Shown: positions 17,336-29,714 of the stretch, one piece after another
How positions within the stretch are numbered: the stretch's first letter is position 1
Layout of the letters: each line of letters starts with the position of its first letter
DNA from: Denitromonas ohlonensis
GTDB taxonomy: Bacteria > Pseudomonadota > Gammaproteobacteria > Burkholderiales > Rhodocyclaceae
Direction of reading: 5' to 3'
DNA length: 64,000 nt
Assembly: GCF_007625205.1 (NCBI RefSeq)
Contig: NZ_VMNI01000014.1
Location: 1-64,000 of the forward strand
The notes under the pieces: generated by a model
What the model saw: only the letters and a program-made list of their open reading frames with translations
What the model was told of the DNA's origin: nothing
Database searches by the model: none
Translations under genes and position numbers: made by a program

Positions 17336-18480
17336 TGCGTTCATTCCGTTTGTTCACGGCGCTGGCCGCCACCTCCTTGCTGGTCGGCTGCAGCTCGCTC
17401 GATGCGCTTAACCCGTTCTCGACGCCCGCGCCGAAGATGGCGCCGCTACCGGAATTCAAAGCCTCGGCCACGTTGTCGCCGGTGTGGTCCGCCAAAATCG
17501 GCGAGGCCGATATTTACCGGTTTGAACCTGCGGTGCTCGATAGCGAGGTGATCGCAGCCGGGGCAGCGGGCGATGTGGCCCGTTTTTCCGGTGGGCAGAC
17601 CCGGTGGCGTGTGCGTGTCGATGGCGGTCTGACCGCCGGTGTCGGCGCCGATGCGGATCTGGCCGTGGTGGCCAACGGCGCGGGTGAAGTCGTTGCGCTG
17701 GATGCCAGCTCAGGCGCTGAACGCTGGCGCGCCAAGGTCAATGCCGAGGTGCTCGCCGCACCTGGCGTCGCCAAGGATTTCGTGGTGGTGCGCAGCAGCG
17801 ACAACCGGGTGTTCGGCCTGGACCGTAAAGACGGCGCCATCAAATGGACCTACCGACGCACCACGCCGGCGCTGACCCTGCGCAACCCCTCGGGCATGTT
17901 GCTCGAAAACAACGTGGCGGTGCTCGGCTTCCCCGGCGGCAAGCTGGCGGCGCTTGATTTGAACAACGGCGGCTTGATCTGGGAGCTGTCGGTGGCCTTG
18001 CCGGCGGGCGCGACCGAGCTTGAGCGCATTGCCGACGTGGTCGGCGACCCGGTGCTGCATCGTCAGACCCTGTGCGCCGCCGCCTTCCAGGGGCGCGTCA
18101 GCTGCTTTGACGTGACAAATGGCAAAACCCTGTGGAGCCGGCCGGTGTCGGCCCGTGGCGGGATGAGTCGCGATGTGCGTCAGGTGTATGTCACCGAAGA
18201 TACCGATGCCGTGGCCGCGCTGGACGCCTTCAGTGGCGCCAGCATGTGGCGCCAGGATCAACTCGTGCGCCGGGTGCTGACCGCGCCTTTGGCCACCAGT
18301 GCTGGTGTGGTGGTGGGTGATACCGAAGGTTATGTGCATCTGCTCAGCCTCGAGAACGGCGCCTTCATCGGCCGCACTCAGGCCGATAGCAGCGGCGTCT
18401 CCGTGGCACCGCGCGCGTTGGGCGAGCTTGTGCTTGTGCAGACGCGCGCGGGTGGCATTCATGTGTTTCAGCCGCGCTGA
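17335..18480 (+). CDS. bamB: Outer-membrane assembly lipoprotein BamB
   Basis: A 381-residue lipoprotein of the BAM complex, which inserts beta-barrel proteins into the outer membrane. It has a signal peptide with lipobox LLVGC and a PQQ/WD-type beta-propeller visible as repeats such as VVALDASSGAERWRAKV, VFGLDRKDGAIKW, LAALDLNNGGLIWEL and VSCFDVTNGKTLWS. Size and position between yfgM and der are standard for proteobacteria. The yfgM stop and bamB start share bases (TGATG), so translation is coupled. Confidence 0.96.
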   Translation: MRSFRLFTALAATSLLVGCSSLDALNPFSTPAPKMAPLPEFKASATLSPVWSAKIGEADIYRFEPAVLDSEVIAAGAAGDVARFSGGQTRWRVRVDGGLTAGVGADADLAVVANGAGEVVALDASSGAERWRAKVNAEVLAAPGVAKDFVVVRSSDNRVFGLDRKDGAIKWTYRRTTPALTLRNPSGMLLENNVAVLGFPGGKLAALDLNNGGLIWELSVALPAGATELERIADVVGDPVLHRQTLCAAAFQGRVSCFDVTNGKTLWSRPVSARGGMSRDVRQVYVTEDTDAVAALDAFSGASMWRQDQLVRRVLTAPLATSAGVVVGDTEGYVHLLSLENGAFIGRTQADSSGVSVAPRALGELVLVQTRAGGIHVFQPR

Positions 18481-18492
18481 TAAAGGTCGAAA

Positions 18493-19821
18493 GTGATCCC
18501 TACGCTGGTACTGGTTGGTCGGCCGAACGTCGGTAAATCAACCCTTTTCAATCGCTTGACCAAAACGCGCGATGCGCTGGTTGCGGATCAGCCCGGCCTG
18601 ACGCGGGACCGTCACTACGGTGTCGGTCGCCTCGGCTCGCGCGACTATCTGGTGGTCGATACCGCCGGTTTTGACCCGGTCGCCAAAGACGGCATCATGC
18701 ACGAGATGGCGCGGCAGGCCGAGCAGGCCATCGCCGAAGCCGACGTGCTGCTGTTCATGGTCGACGGTCGCAGCGGCCTGACTCCGCACGACCAGGAAAT
18801 TGCCAATCGGCTTCGCCGCGTCGATCGACCGGTGTTTCTGGTGGTGAACAAAGGCGAGGGGGCGAATCGTGCCGTGCTCGGCGCTGAATTCCATGCACTG
18901 GGCCTGGGCGCGCCGCTGGTCATTTCCGCGGCGCACGGCGACGGTGTGCACCCCTTGCTTGACGAAATCTTCGAGGTGCTGCCCCCCGAGACGCCGCCCG
19001 CTGAACTGGAAGACGTCGGGCCGCGCGTGGCGATTGTGGGCCGGCCGAACGTTGGCAAGTCCACCCTGATCAACACCTTGCTGGGCGAGGAGCGGGTCAT
19101 TGCCTTCGACATGCCCGGCACAACGCGCGATGCAATTTCCATCCCGTTTTCACGCAACGGCCGCGAATACAAACTGATCGACACCGCCGGTCTACGTCGG
19201 CGTGGCAAGGTGTTTGAAGCGGTCGAGAAGTTCTCGGTCATCAAGACGCTGCAGGCCATCGAGCAGGCGAACGTGGTCGTGCTGGTGCTGGACGCCAGTC
19301 AGGACGTGTCGGACCAGGATGCGCACATTGCCGGTTTTGTGCTTGAAACCGGACGCGCCCTGGTGCTGGCCATCAACAAGTGGGACAGCGTTGACAGCTA
19401 TCGGCGTGAGCAGATCAAGAGCGACGTGATGCGAAAGCTGCCGTTCTTGAGCTTTGCCCGCCAGCATTATGTATCCGCCCTGAAGTCGCAGGGCATCAGC
19501 GGCGTCATGTCGTCCGTCGACAAAGCCTTCGCCGCGGCGATGGCCAAATTGTCGACCCCGAAGCTGACCCGCTTGCTTGAAGAGGCGGTGACCAAGCAGG
19601 CGCCGCCCAAGGTGCGGATGTTCCGTCCGAAGATGCGGTACGCCCACCAAGGCGGCAGCAATCCGCCGATTATTGTGATTCATGGCACGGGTCTGGAGGG
19701 AATTCCGGCCAGCTATACGCGGTACCTGGAGCGCATGTTCATGGAGGCGTTCAAGTTGCAGGGGACGCCGTTGCGCATCCAGTTCCGGTCATCGACCAAC
19801 CCGTATAGCGATCGAAAGTAG
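18493..19821 (+). CDS. der: Ribosome-assembly GTPase Der (EngA)
   Basis: A 442-residue double-G-domain GTPase required for 50S subunit maturation. Both P-loops are visible: [14 protein letters not shown] near residue 8 and [14 protein letters not shown] near residue 182, with DTAG in each and NKG/NKWD for G4. A C-terminal KH-like domain contains [17 protein letters not shown]. The start is GTG (18493), 12 bases after bamB. It continues the bamB operon, an arrangement conserved across gamma- and betaproteobacteria. Confidence 0.97.
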   Translation: MIPTLVLVGRPNVGKSTLFNRLTKTRDALVADQPGLTRDRHYGVGRLGSRDYLVVDTAGFDPVAKDGIMHEMARQAEQAIAEADVLLFMVDGRSGLTPHDQEIANRLRRVDRPVFLVVNKGEGANRAVLGAEFHALGLGAPLVISAAHGDGVHPLLDEIFEVLPPETPPAELEDVGPRVAIVGRPNVGKSTLINTLLGEERVIAFDMPGTTRDAISIPFSRNGREYKLIDTAGLRRRGKVFEAVEKFSVIKTLQAIEQANVVVLVLDASQDVSDQDAHIAGFVLETGRALVLAINKWDSVDSYRREQIKSDVMRKLPFLSFARQHYVSALKSQGISGVMSSVDKAFAAAMAKLSTPKLTRLLEEAVTKQAPPKVRMFRPKMRYAHQGGSNPPIIVIHGTGLEGIPASYTRYLERMFMEAFKLQGTPLRIQFRSSTNPYSDRK

Positions 19822-19909
19822 CATCCACACCACCTCCGTCAGGCGCGCCGATTGGTGTTGCACTGCGGAATCAATTAAATTACGCCCACATAACGATAGA
19901 GGCTAAAAC

Positions 19910-20155
19910 ATGAGCAACAAAGGCCAACTCCTGCAGGACCCCTTCCTCAACGCGCTGCGTCGCGAGCACGTGCCGGTGTCCATCTACCTGGTCAATGGCA
20001 TCAAGCTGCAGGGCCAGATCGAGTCCTTCGATCAATACGTGGTGTTGCTGCGCAACACCGTGACGCAAATGGTTTACAAGCATGCGATTTCGACGGTTGT
20101 GCCGGCCCGCCCGGTCAACTTCCAGCAGCAGGAGCCGGGTGAGCCCGAAGCCTAA
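19910..20155 (+). CDS. hfq: RNA-binding protein Hfq
   Basis: An 81-residue hexameric Sm-like RNA chaperone that pairs small RNAs with mRNAs. Start [20 protein letters not shown], Sm1 motif in [19 protein letters not shown] and Sm2 motif YKHAIST are all typical, followed by a short acidic C-terminal tail (GEPEA). It lies 88 bases after der and 41 bases before hflX; the hfq-hflX-hflKC order is conserved. The 88-base gap may hold its own promoter, but I cannot identify a convincing one. Confidence 0.98.
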   Translation: MSNKGQLLQDPFLNALRREHVPVSIYLVNGIKLQGQIESFDQYVVLLRNTVTQMVYKHAISTVVPARPVNFQQQEPGEPEA

Positions 20156-20196
20156 GGTGTTGTTCATACCCATCGGGCAGATTGCCGGGGCGTCTT

Positions 20197-21354
20197 ATGT
20201 TTGACCGCCCCGAAGCGGGAGAGCGTGCAGTCCTGGTGCAGATTGATCTGGGCCAGGACGCCATTGAAGAGCGTCTGGCCGAGTTGGTCTTGCTGGCACA
20301 GAGTGCTGGTGCGACGGTCGAAACCATCGTCCGCGCCAAACGCCGTGCGCCGGACCCAGCCTTGTTTGTCGGTAAGGGCAAGGCGCAAGAGATTGGTGAT
20401 CTGCTCGCCGGCCATGAGGCAGATCTCGTGATCTTCAATCACGCCCTGAGCCCGGGCCAGCAGCGCAACCTCGAGCGCGTGCTGCAGTGCCGGGTGGTTG
20501 ATCGTACGGCGCTGATTCTCGATATCTTTGCCCTGCGGGCGCGTAGCCATGAGGGCAAGCTGCAGGTCGAGCTGGCGCAACTCGAGCATCTGGCGACGCG
20601 TTTGATTCGTGGCTGGACTCACCTCGAGCGGCAAAAGGGCGGTGTGGGTTTGCGCGGCCCGGGCGAAACCCAGCTGGAAACCGACCGCCGACTCATTGGC
20701 GCTCGGGTGAAGACGCTGCGTGGCAAACTCGAAAAGCTGGAAAACCAGCGCCGGGTTCGCCGGCGTGCGCGAGAGCGTCGCGACGTCTTGTCTGTATCGA
20801 TTGTCGGTTACACCAACGCCGGCAAGTCGACGCTTTTCAACGCATTGACCAAGGCCGGTGCGTACGCCGCCAATCAGTTGTTTGCCACGCTGGACACCAC
20901 CTCCCGCCGACTGTTTTTGGGCGAGGCGGGGAACATTGTGCTGTCGGACACGGTCGGATTCATCCGGGATCTGCCACATAGTCTGGTGGCAGCATTCCAT
21001 GCAACGCTCGAGGAAACGGTCAACGCTGATTTGCTGGTGCACGTGGTCGACTCCGGTAGTGATGACCGGGATGCGCAAATTGCCGCTGTGAATGGTGTTC
21101 TGGGCGAGATCGGTGCGGGAGATATTCCGCAGATTCTGGTCTGGAACAAGATTGACGGCAGCGGGACGCCAGCCCGGTTTGAGCGGGACGGCTGTGATAG
21201 AATCGGCCGCGTTTTCGCGAGCGCCAAGACAGGCGAGGGGCTTGATTTGCTACGACTGGCGCTGGCTGAGGAAGCGGAGCGCTTTGCCGCAGGCCTGAGG
21301 GCAGATGATTCAGATCATCAGCCGTCTTCTCATTTCGATCCACTCCATTCCTAA
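20197..21354 (+). CDS. hflX: Ribosome-associated GTPase HflX
   Basis: A 385-residue GTPase that splits stalled or heat-damaged ribosomes. It has the N-terminal HflX domain (VETIVRAKRRAPDPALFVGKG, GGVGLRGPGETQLETDRR) and a C-terminal G domain with P-loop GYTNAGKSTLFN, G3 DTVGFI and G4 NKID. The ATG at 20197 is preferred to a TTG at 20182 because it gives the family-like start MFDRPEAGERAVLVQ. Its stop overlaps a possible hflK start (TAATG). Confidence 0.96.
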   Translation: MFDRPEAGERAVLVQIDLGQDAIEERLAELVLLAQSAGATVETIVRAKRRAPDPALFVGKGKAQEIGDLLAGHEADLVIFNHALSPGQQRNLERVLQCRVVDRTALILDIFALRARSHEGKLQVELAQLEHLATRLIRGWTHLERQKGGVGLRGPGETQLETDRRLIGARVKTLRGKLEKLENQRRVRRRARERRDVLSVSIVGYTNAGKSTLFNALTKAGAYAANQLFATLDTTSRRLFLGEAGNIVLSDTVGFIRDLPHSLVAAFHATLEETVNADLLVHVVDSGSDDRDAQIAAVNGVLGEIGAGDIPQILVWNKIDGSGTPARFERDGCDRIGRVFASAKTGEGLDLLRLALAEEAERFAAGLRADDSDHQPSSHFDPLHS

Positions 21355-21365
21355 TGGAAACACTC

Positions 21366-22610
21366 ATGTCGCTGAATGATCCTCGCTGGGGTAACCAGGG
21401 GAACGATCAGGAGCGGGACCGCCCAAAAGACGGCCCTCCTGACCTTGATGAATTGTGGCGCGACGTCAATCGTCGTCTCGGAGGTCTTTTTGGTCGCCGT
21501 AGCGGTGGTGGCGGCAATGGCAACGGCGGTGGTGGGGGCGGCATGCCGTCCCTGAGCCCACGGCAGTTCGGAGGTGGCCTCGGTGCGCTCATCGTGCTGG
21601 TGCTGCTCGTTTGGGGTGCCAGTGGTTTCTATATTGTTGATGCCAACCAGCGCGGGGTCGTGCTGCGTTTCGGCGAGTACAACGAGACCACCGAGCCGGG
21701 TCTGCACTTGCGTCTGCCGTTCCCCATCGAGAGCCACGAACTGGTCGACGTGACCGGCGTGCGAACCATCGAAGTGGGTTATCGCGGCGCGGAGCGCAAC
21801 AAGGTGCTGCGCGAAGCGCTGATGCTGACCGACGATGAGAACATCATCAATATTCAGTTCGCGGTTCAGTACATCCTGAAGAGCCCGGAAGACTATCTGT
21901 TCAACAACCGTCACCCGGATGAGGCGGTTGCTCAGGCCGCCGAAACGGCAGTGCGCCAGATCGTCGGTCGCAACCGCATGGACTTCGTACTGTACGAAGG
22001 CCGTGAGGAAATCGCCGTCCGTGCCAAGGACTTGATGCAGGAAATCGTTGACCGTTACCAGACGGGCATTCAGATCAGCCAGGTCACCATGCGCAACGCC
22101 CAGCCGCCAGAGCAGGTGCAGGCCGCGTTTGACGATGCGGTCAAGGCCGGTCAGGACCGTGTGCGTCAGACCAACGAAGGTCAGGCCTACGCCAATGACG
22201 TCATTCCGAAGGCGCGCGGTACGGCGTCCCGGTTGGCTGAAGAGGCGAGTGGTTATGCTGCACGTGTGGTGGCCAATGCCGAGGGTGAAGCGAGTCGGTT
22301 CTCCCAGGTGCTGGCGGAGTACCGCAAGGCGCCCAAGGTGACGCGCGACCGCATGTACATTGAGACCATGCAGGACATGTACTCCAACACCACGAAGGTC
22401 ATGGTGGATACGAAAGGCAGTGGAAACCTGATGCTGATGCCGCTGGACAAACTGATTCAATCGTCGGGCGCAAGCGAGGCGGCGCGCGCAGAAGCCCGCA
22501 ATACGACCAGCGTCGTGGCCGGGACCGAGACACCGCGATCGGCTTCGATTGGTGACGATGTGCGCAGTCGGGATTTCCTTCGTAACAGCCGTGAGTTGGG
22601 AGGCCGCTGA
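21366..22610 (+). CDS. hflK: FtsH protease regulatory subunit HflK
   Basis: An SPFH/band-7 protein that forms with HflC a membrane complex enclosing the FtsH protease. The 414-residue product has a Gly-rich N-terminal cytoplasmic segment, one membrane span (about residues 75-95, LGALIVLVLLVWGASGFYIV), the SPFH domain, and a coiled-coil Ala/Glu-rich region (about 250-330). The start MSLNDPRWGNQG is typical of betaproteobacterial HflK; an ATG four codons earlier (21354) is the alternative. Its stop overlaps the hflC start (TGATG). Confidence 0.95.
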   Translation: MSLNDPRWGNQGNDQERDRPKDGPPDLDELWRDVNRRLGGLFGRRSGGGGNGNGGGGGGMPSLSPRQFGGGLGALIVLVLLVWGASGFYIVDANQRGVVLRFGEYNETTEPGLHLRLPFPIESHELVDVTGVRTIEVGYRGAERNKVLREALMLTDDENIINIQFAVQYILKSPEDYLFNNRHPDEAVAQAAETAVRQIVGRNRMDFVLYEGREEIAVRAKDLMQEIVDRYQTGIQISQVTMRNAQPPEQVQAAFDDAVKAGQDRVRQTNEGQAYANDVIPKARGTASRLAEEASGYAARVVANAEGEASRFSQVLAEYRKAPKVTRDRMYIETMQDMYSNTTKVMVDTKGSGNLMLMPLDKLIQSSGASEAARAEARNTTSVVAGTETPRSASIGDDVRSRDFLRNSRELGGR

Positions 22611-23500
22611 TGCGTGAGCGTACACCGATCCTATTGGGGGCCGTGCTCTTTGCCTTGGCCCTTGTCTCCATGTCGATGTTTACCGTCGATAAGCGCCAGT
22701 TCGCCATCGTTCGTCAGTTCGGTGAGATCAAGCGGGTCATCAAAGAGCCGGGTTTGAATTTCAAGGTGCCGCTGGTCCAGAACGTGACTTTCTTCGAGAA
22801 GCGCATTCTGACCATGGATACGCCGGAGCCCGAGCGCTTCATTACCTCTGAAAAGAAAAACGTGCTGGTTGACCTGTTCGTCAAGTGGCGCATCTCCGAT
22901 CCGCAGCTCTTCCTCGAATCCGTCGGTGGCGATGAGCGGCGAGCGATTACCCGTCTCGAACAGACCGTGAACTCGGGTTTGCGCGAAGAGTTTGGTAAGC
23001 GGACGGTGCATGAAGTGGTCTCGGGTCAGCGCGATGAGATCATGGAGCAGATGCGTGCCAAGGCCGATCAGGACTCCCGGAAAATCGGCGTGCAGATTCT
23101 GGACGTGCGACTGAAGCGGGTTGATCTGCCGACCGAGGTGTCCGAATCGGTGTATCGCCGAATGGAAGCCGAGCGCAAGCGGGTGGCCAATGAGTTGCGT
23201 TCAGAGGGTGCGGCGGAGGCCGAGAAGATCCGCGCCGATGCCGATCGTCAGCGCGAGGTCATCATTGCCAATGCGTATCGTGACTCCCAGCGCATCAAGG
23301 GTGAGGGCGATGCCAAGGCTACCGAGATTTACGCCGAAGCCTTTGGTGCCGACGCCGAGTTCTACTCCTTCTACCGCAGCCTGCAGGCCTATCGTCAAAG
23401 CTTTGCTGACAAGGGTGACGTGCTGGTGGTGGAGCCGAGCAGCGACTTCTTCAAGTATCTGAAAGGTGGCGCGACGCTTCGGAAAAGCCCGACGGAATGA
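22610..23500 (+). CDS. hflC: FtsH protease regulatory subunit HflC
   Basis: A 296-residue SPFH-domain partner of HflK, anchored by an N-terminal membrane span (about residues 6-24, PILLGAVLFALALVSMSMF) with the domain in the periplasm. Recognisable segments are [33 protein letters not shown] and the coiled coil rich in Arg/Glu/Ala around residues 190-240. Start and stop overlap hflK and the DUF2065 gene, showing tight coupling. Confidence 0.95.
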   Translation: MRERTPILLGAVLFALALVSMSMFTVDKRQFAIVRQFGEIKRVIKEPGLNFKVPLVQNVTFFEKRILTMDTPEPERFITSEKKNVLVDLFVKWRISDPQLFLESVGGDERRAITRLEQTVNSGLREEFGKRTVHEVVSGQRDEIMEQMRAKADQDSRKIGVQILDVRLKRVDLPTEVSESVYRRMEAERKRVANELRSEGAAEAEKIRADADRQREVIIANAYRDSQRIKGEGDAKATEIYAEAFGADAEFYSFYRSLQAYRQSFADKGDVLVVEPSSDFFKYLKGGATLRKSPTE

Positions 23501-23685
23501 AATCCTCCCTGATAACGGCCTTCGCCCTCATGTTGTTGATTGAGGGCGTGCTACCGTTCGTTTCCCCCGGGCGTTGGCGCGAGGTGTTCCGGAAAGCCGT
23601 TCTCATGGAGGATGGGCAGATTCGTTTTATCGGATTGAGCTCGATGTTGATCGGGCTCATTCTCCTTCTTGTTTTCAATGACTAA
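23497..23685 (+). CDS. DUF2065 small membrane protein
   Basis: A 62-residue protein with two membrane segments (about residues 5-22 and 44-60) joined by a short loop (SPGRWREVFRKAVLM). It matches the DUF2065 (YjeT-like) family, often found directly after hflC in proteobacteria; the function is unknown. The ATG overlaps the hflC stop by 4 bases, so it is co-translated with the HflKC complex. Confidence 0.88.
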   Translation: MKSSLITAFALMLLIEGVLPFVSPGRWREVFRKAVLMEDGQIRFIGLSSMLIGLILLLVFND

Positions 23686-23697
23686 ACGGCACGCGTG

Positions 23698-26170
<2,473 letters not shown>

Positions 26171-26256
26171 TCAGGCGTGGCGTAGCGGCGAGAACCTTGC
26201 CGCTACGCTGTGCTTGAGTCGGCGGTGCTCGAGTCGCTTTTGAGCCGGGTGAACGT

Positions 26257-26287
26257 AAAAGAGCCGACCTTTCGGTCGGCTCTTTTT
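26257..26287. terminator. Bidirectional terminator between purA and tRNA-Leu
   Basis: A 9-bp stem GAGCCGACC/GGTCGGCTC with a 4-base loop is flanked by AAAA on the left and TTTTT on the right, so it can stop purA transcripts (plus) and the first tRNA-Leu transcript (minus). Confidence 0.88.
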
Positions 26288-26292
26288 GAAAC

Positions 26293-26379
26293 TGGTGCCC
26301 AGAAGAGGACTCGAACCTCCACATCCGTAAGAATACTAGCACCTGAAGCTAGCGCGTCTACCAATTCCGCCATCTGGGC
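26293..26379 (-). tRNA. tRNA-Leu (anticodon CAG), copy 1
   Basis: An 87-base class II tRNA on the minus strand with encoded CCA. The acceptor stem starts GCCCAGA and ends TCTGGGC-A-CCA. The anticodon loop TTCAGGT (anticodon CAG) sits on a GCTAGC/GCTAG-type stem, the long variable arm is TATTCTTACGGATG, and the T arm contains GTTCGAGTC. It differs from copy 2 at one base in the variable arm, which here creates a G-U pair. Confidence 0.95.
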
Positions 26380-26389
26380 AAGAGCGCAA

Positions 26390-26417
26390 ATTATAGCTTC
26401 AGGAAAAAAAAGTGCAA
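26390..26417 (-). promoter_or_regulatory. Promoter of tRNA-Leu copy 1
   Basis: On the minus strand a perfect TATAAT -10 (26390-26395) lies 10 bases before the tRNA 5' end. TTGCAC (26412-26417) with a 16-base spacer is the best -35, a weak match. The -10 is convincing. Confidence 0.6.
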
Positions 26418-26470
26418 TTATTATTTCAAGAAAAACAGGGCTGGCGAACGCTGACTCTTTACCCGGTCCG

Positions 26471-26507
26471 GAAAAAGAAAAAGCCAGTCAGAAATCTGAC
26501 TGGCTTT
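26471..26507 (-). terminator. Terminator after tRNA-Leu copy 2
   Basis: A perfect 12-bp stem AAAGCCAGTCAG/CTGACTGGCTTT with a 4-base loop is followed on the minus strand by a T-rich tract (ttttctttttc). It lies 8 bases downstream of copy 2, so each tRNA gene has its own promoter and terminator. Confidence 0.88.
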
Positions 26508-26515
26508 CCCGGATT

Positions 26516-26602
26516 TGGTGCCCAGAAGAGGACTCGAACCTCCACATCCGTAAGGATACTAGCACCTGAAGCTAGCGCGTCTACCAATTCCGCCATCTGG
26601 GC
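26516..26602 (-). tRNA. tRNA-Leu (anticodon CAG), copy 2
   Basis: An 87-base tRNA, identical to copy 1 except for one base in the variable arm (TATCC instead of TATTC), which restores a Watson-Crick pair. Anticodon CAG, CCA encoded. It has its own strong promoter and terminator, so the pair is not a simple polycistronic duplication. Confidence 0.95.
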
Positions 26603-26611
26603 GAGCCGCGC

Positions 26612-26639
26612 ATTATATCTGTTCAAAAAAGGTTGTCAA
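26612..26639 (-). promoter_or_regulatory. Strong promoter of tRNA-Leu copy 2
   Basis: On the minus strand, a perfect TTGACA (-35, plus positions 26634-26639), a 16-base spacer and a perfect TATAAT (-10, 26612-26617) lie 9 bases before the tRNA. The -35 box overlaps the first base of the divergent rnr start codon at 26639. Confidence 0.85.
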
Positions 26640-28924
26640 TGAATCGACCCACAAAAAAAACAAAACCCCAGGTCAGCCAGGCTGAAGCCGCGCCGGCGCG
26701 CAAGTCAAAACGTAAACTCAGCGCCATTCGCCGCGCCGATCCGTTCTTTGCGCGCGAGACCGAGCGCTACGAGTACCCCTTGCCCAGCCGCGAGTATGTG
26801 CTCCAGATGCTGGTTGAGGCGGGCCATCCGATGCAGTTGCCGCAACTGGCCGAGGCGCTGGATATCCGTGCCGATGAGCTGCCGTTTTTCGAGCGTCGGG
26901 TGCGCGCCATGGAGCGCGAAGGCGAGTTGGTGCGTAACCGGCGCGATGCCTATCTCATCCCCGACAAGGCCGCGCTGATTCGCGGCCGGGTCGAGGGTCA
27001 TCCCGATGGCTTTGGCTTTCTCATTCCCGACGATGGGTCGGGCGATGTGTTTCTCGGTCCGCGTCAGATGCGTGAAGTGCTGCATGGCGATCGCGCCATC
27101 GTCCGCGTCTCCGGCATGGACCGCCGGGGTCGGCCGGAAGGTCAGATCGTCGAAGTGCTCGAACGCGCCAACACGCGCGTGGTCGGCCGTGTGGTCAGCG
27201 AACATGGCGTACTTGTCGTGGTGCCGGAGAACCGACGCATCGCGCGTGACATCCTGCTCGCGCCGGGCGGCCGCAAGAAAAAGGTCGAGGCCGGCGAAGT
27301 GGTGGTAGTCGAGCTGGTCGAACAGCCCAGCAAGCATGCGCCGCCGGTAGGCCGCCTCGTCGAAACGCTGGGGCGCTATGCCGATCCGGGCATGGAGGTG
27401 GAGGTTGCGCTGCGCAAGCACGAGCTGCCGTTTGAGTTCTCGGCGGAGTCCAAGGCACAGGCCCGCGCCCTGCCCAAGGGCGTGCGCAAAAAAGACCTGG
27501 CCGGGCGGGAGGACATTCGTCATCTGCCGCTGGTCACCATTGATGGTGAGACTGCCAAGGACTTTGACGATGCGGTGTATTGCGAGCGCGTTGGTCGGGG
27601 CTTCCGCCTGCTGGTGGCAATTGCCGACGTGTCGCACTATGTTGAGCCAGGTTCGGCGCTGGATTCGGACGCGGTCGACCGTGGCAACTCGGTGTATTTC
27701 CCCCGTCGTGTGATCCCGATGCTGCCGGAGAATCTGTCCAACGGCCTGTGTTCGCTCAACCCGCAAGTCGACCGCCTGTGCATGGTGTGCGACATGAACA
27801 TCTCCCCGACCGGGGCGATCAAGCAGTTCCGCTTTTATCCGGCGGTGATGTTCTCGCATGCGCGGCTGACCTACAACCAGGTCGCGGCGGCGCTGTATGA
27901 AAAGGATCCCGAGGTTCGCGAGGCGCTGGCCGAGCGTCTGCCGCAGCTCGAGAACCTCGATCAACTCTTCCGTGTGCTGCTCAAGGCGCGCGCCAAGCGC
28001 GGTGCCATCGACTTCGAGACCACCGAAACACGGATGATCTTCAACGACGAAGGCAAGATCGACCGGATCGTGCCCGAGGTGCGCAATGATGCGCATCGCG
28101 TGATCGAAGAATGCATGCTGGCGGCCAACGTCTGTGCGTCAGACTTCTTGCAGGCCAATCACCATCCGGCGCTGTACCGGGTGCACGAGGGGCCCAAGCC
28201 CGAGAAGATCGAACAGTTGCGCAGTTTTCTTGGCGAGTTCGGCCTGCAACTCGGGGGCGGGGATGACCCCACGGCCAAGGATTACGCAGCCTTGCTGGCC
28301 AAAGTAAAAGACCGGCCAGACATGCCGCTGTTGCAGACGGTGATGCTGCGCTCCTTGCGTCAGGCGATTTACAGCCCGGACAACGTCGGCCACTTTGGCC
28401 TGGCCTACGAGGCTTACACGCACTTCACCTCGCCCATTCGACGCTATCCTGACCTGCTCGTTCACCGGGCGATCAAGGCGGTGCTCACCGGTCAGCAATA
28501 CCGGCCGGGCGACTGGGAGCAAATCGGTCTGCATTGCTCGCAAACCGAGCGGCGTGCTGACGAAGCCTCGCGCGATGTCGAGTCCTGGCTGAAGTGTTTT
28601 TACATGCAGGATCGGGTCGGCGAGGTGTTCACCGGCAGCGTGTCCTCGGTGGTACCCTTCGGCCTCTTCGTCGCGCTGGACAATGTGTTCATCGAAGGCT
28701 TGGTGCACATCTCCGAGCTGGGCGAAGACTATTTCCATTACGACGAGTCGCGTCACGAGCTACTCGGTGAGCGCAGCGGCAAGCGCTTCCGCTTGTCGGA
28801 CCGCATCACCGTGCAGTTGATGCGCGTCGATATGGAAACCACCAAGATCGATTTTCGTCTGGTCACCGAGACATCTCCCGGTGCGGGCGCTGGCAAACAA
28901 AAGAAAGGCAAACGACGTGGCTAA
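26639..28924 (+). CDS. rnr: Ribonuclease R
   Basis: A processive 3'-5' exoribonuclease that degrades structured RNA and takes part in rRNA quality control. The 761-residue product has an N-terminal winged-helix domain ([20 protein letters not shown]), cold-shock domains, the RNB catalytic centre ([17 protein letters not shown], holding the metal-binding aspartates), LTSPIR-type [20 protein letters not shown], and a C-terminal S1 domain ([20 protein letters not shown]) with a basic tail KQKKGKRRG. The ATG at 26639 follows an aaaagg ribosome binding site. A TTG six bases earlier is possible. It overlaps rlmB by 8 bases. Confidence 0.96.
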   Translation: MNRPTKKTKPQVSQAEAAPARKSKRKLSAIRRADPFFARETERYEYPLPSREYVLQMLVEAGHPMQLPQLAEALDIRADELPFFERRVRAMEREGELVRNRRDAYLIPDKAALIRGRVEGHPDGFGFLIPDDGSGDVFLGPRQMREVLHGDRAIVRVSGMDRRGRPEGQIVEVLERANTRVVGRVVSEHGVLVVVPENRRIARDILLAPGGRKKKVEAGEVVVVELVEQPSKHAPPVGRLVETLGRYADPGMEVEVALRKHELPFEFSAESKAQARALPKGVRKKDLAGREDIRHLPLVTIDGETAKDFDDAVYCERVGRGFRLLVAIADVSHYVEPGSALDSDAVDRGNSVYFPRRVIPMLPENLSNGLCSLNPQVDRLCMVCDMNISPTGAIKQFRFYPAVMFSHARLTYNQVAAALYEKDPEVREALAERLPQLENLDQLFRVLLKARAKRGAIDFETTETRMIFNDEGKIDRIVPEVRNDAHRVIEECMLAANVCASDFLQANHHPALYRVHEGPKPEKIEQLRSFLGEFGLQLGGGDDPTAKDYAALLAKVKDRPDMPLLQTVMLRSLRQAIYSPDNVGHFGLAYEAYTHFTSPIRRYPDLLVHRAIKAVLTGQQYRPGDWEQIGLHCSQTERRADEASRDVESWLKCFYMQDRVGEVFTGSVSSVVPFGLFVALDNVFIEGLVHISELGEDYFHYDESRHELLGERSGKRFRLSDRITVQLMRVDMETTKIDFRLVTETSPGAGAGKQKKGKRRG

Positions 28925-29669
28925 TCCCTCCGGGCGCGAGACCCGCTTCATTTTTGGTTTTCATGCGGTGCGCTCGCGCCTGCGCAACGATCCCGAGGGC
29001 GTGGTCGAAATCCATGTCGCTGCGCAGCGCAATGATGGTCGCGCGCGGGATCTGGTCGCGCTGGCCGAGACGCACAATGTCCGTGTGATTCCGACCGATA
29101 CTGGCCGTCTCGACGGCATGGCCGGTGGGGCGGTGCACCAGGGCGTGGTCGCCCGCGTCGATGCTCGCCACAAGGTACTGCAGCTCGACGACATTCTCGA
29201 CACACTCGAAGGTCCCGCGCTGCTGCTGGTGCTCGACGGCGTGACCGATCCGCACAATCTGGGTGCGTGCCTGCGGGTGGCCGATGCGGCCGGCGCGCAA
29301 GCGGTGATTGCGCCCAAGGACCGCTCGGCCAGCCTTAACGCCACGGCCATCAAGGTGGCCAGCGGCGCCGCCGACACGGTCCCTTATGTGACGGTCACCA
29401 ATCTGTCGCGGGCCTTGCGCCAGATGCAGGAAGCCGGCGTGTGGATCATCGGTGCGGCAGGGGAGGCCGAGCAAGACCTCTACGCTGTCGACCAGACCGG
29501 CCCGATCGCCTGGGTGCTGGGCGCCGAAGGCGACGGCTTGCGCCGTTTGACGCGTGATACCTGCGATGTGCTGGCGCGTATCCCGATGTATGGCTCGGTC
29601 GATAGTCTGAATGTGTCGGTGGCCAGCGGCATCTGTTTGTTTGAGGCCGCAAGGCAGCGCCGCGCTTGA
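28917..29669 (+). CDS. rlmB: 23S rRNA (guanosine-2'-O-)-methyltransferase RlmB
   Basis: Methylates G2251 of 23S rRNA (E. coli numbering). The 250-residue SpoU/TrmH-family protein has an N-terminal substrate-binding domain ([16 protein letters not shown]) and the knotted methyltransferase domain with motif 1 [20 protein letters not shown], motif 2 [13 protein letters not shown] and motif 3 [18 protein letters not shown]. It starts at a GTG inside the rnr tail; rnr-rlmB coupling is widespread in proteobacteria. Confidence 0.95.
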   Translation: MANPSGRETRFIFGFHAVRSRLRNDPEGVVEIHVAAQRNDGRARDLVALAETHNVRVIPTDTGRLDGMAGGAVHQGVVARVDARHKVLQLDDILDTLEGPALLLVLDGVTDPHNLGACLRVADAAGAQAVIAPKDRSASLNATAIKVASGAADTVPYVTVTNLSRALRQMQEAGVWIIGAAGEAEQDLYAVDQTGPIAWVLGAEGDGLRRLTRDTCDVLARIPMYGSVDSLNVSVASGICLFEAARQRRA

Positions 29670-29714
29670 TGCGAGTCAACTCATCGGCCGAGATGCCGAT
29701 TTCGGCTTGCATTA

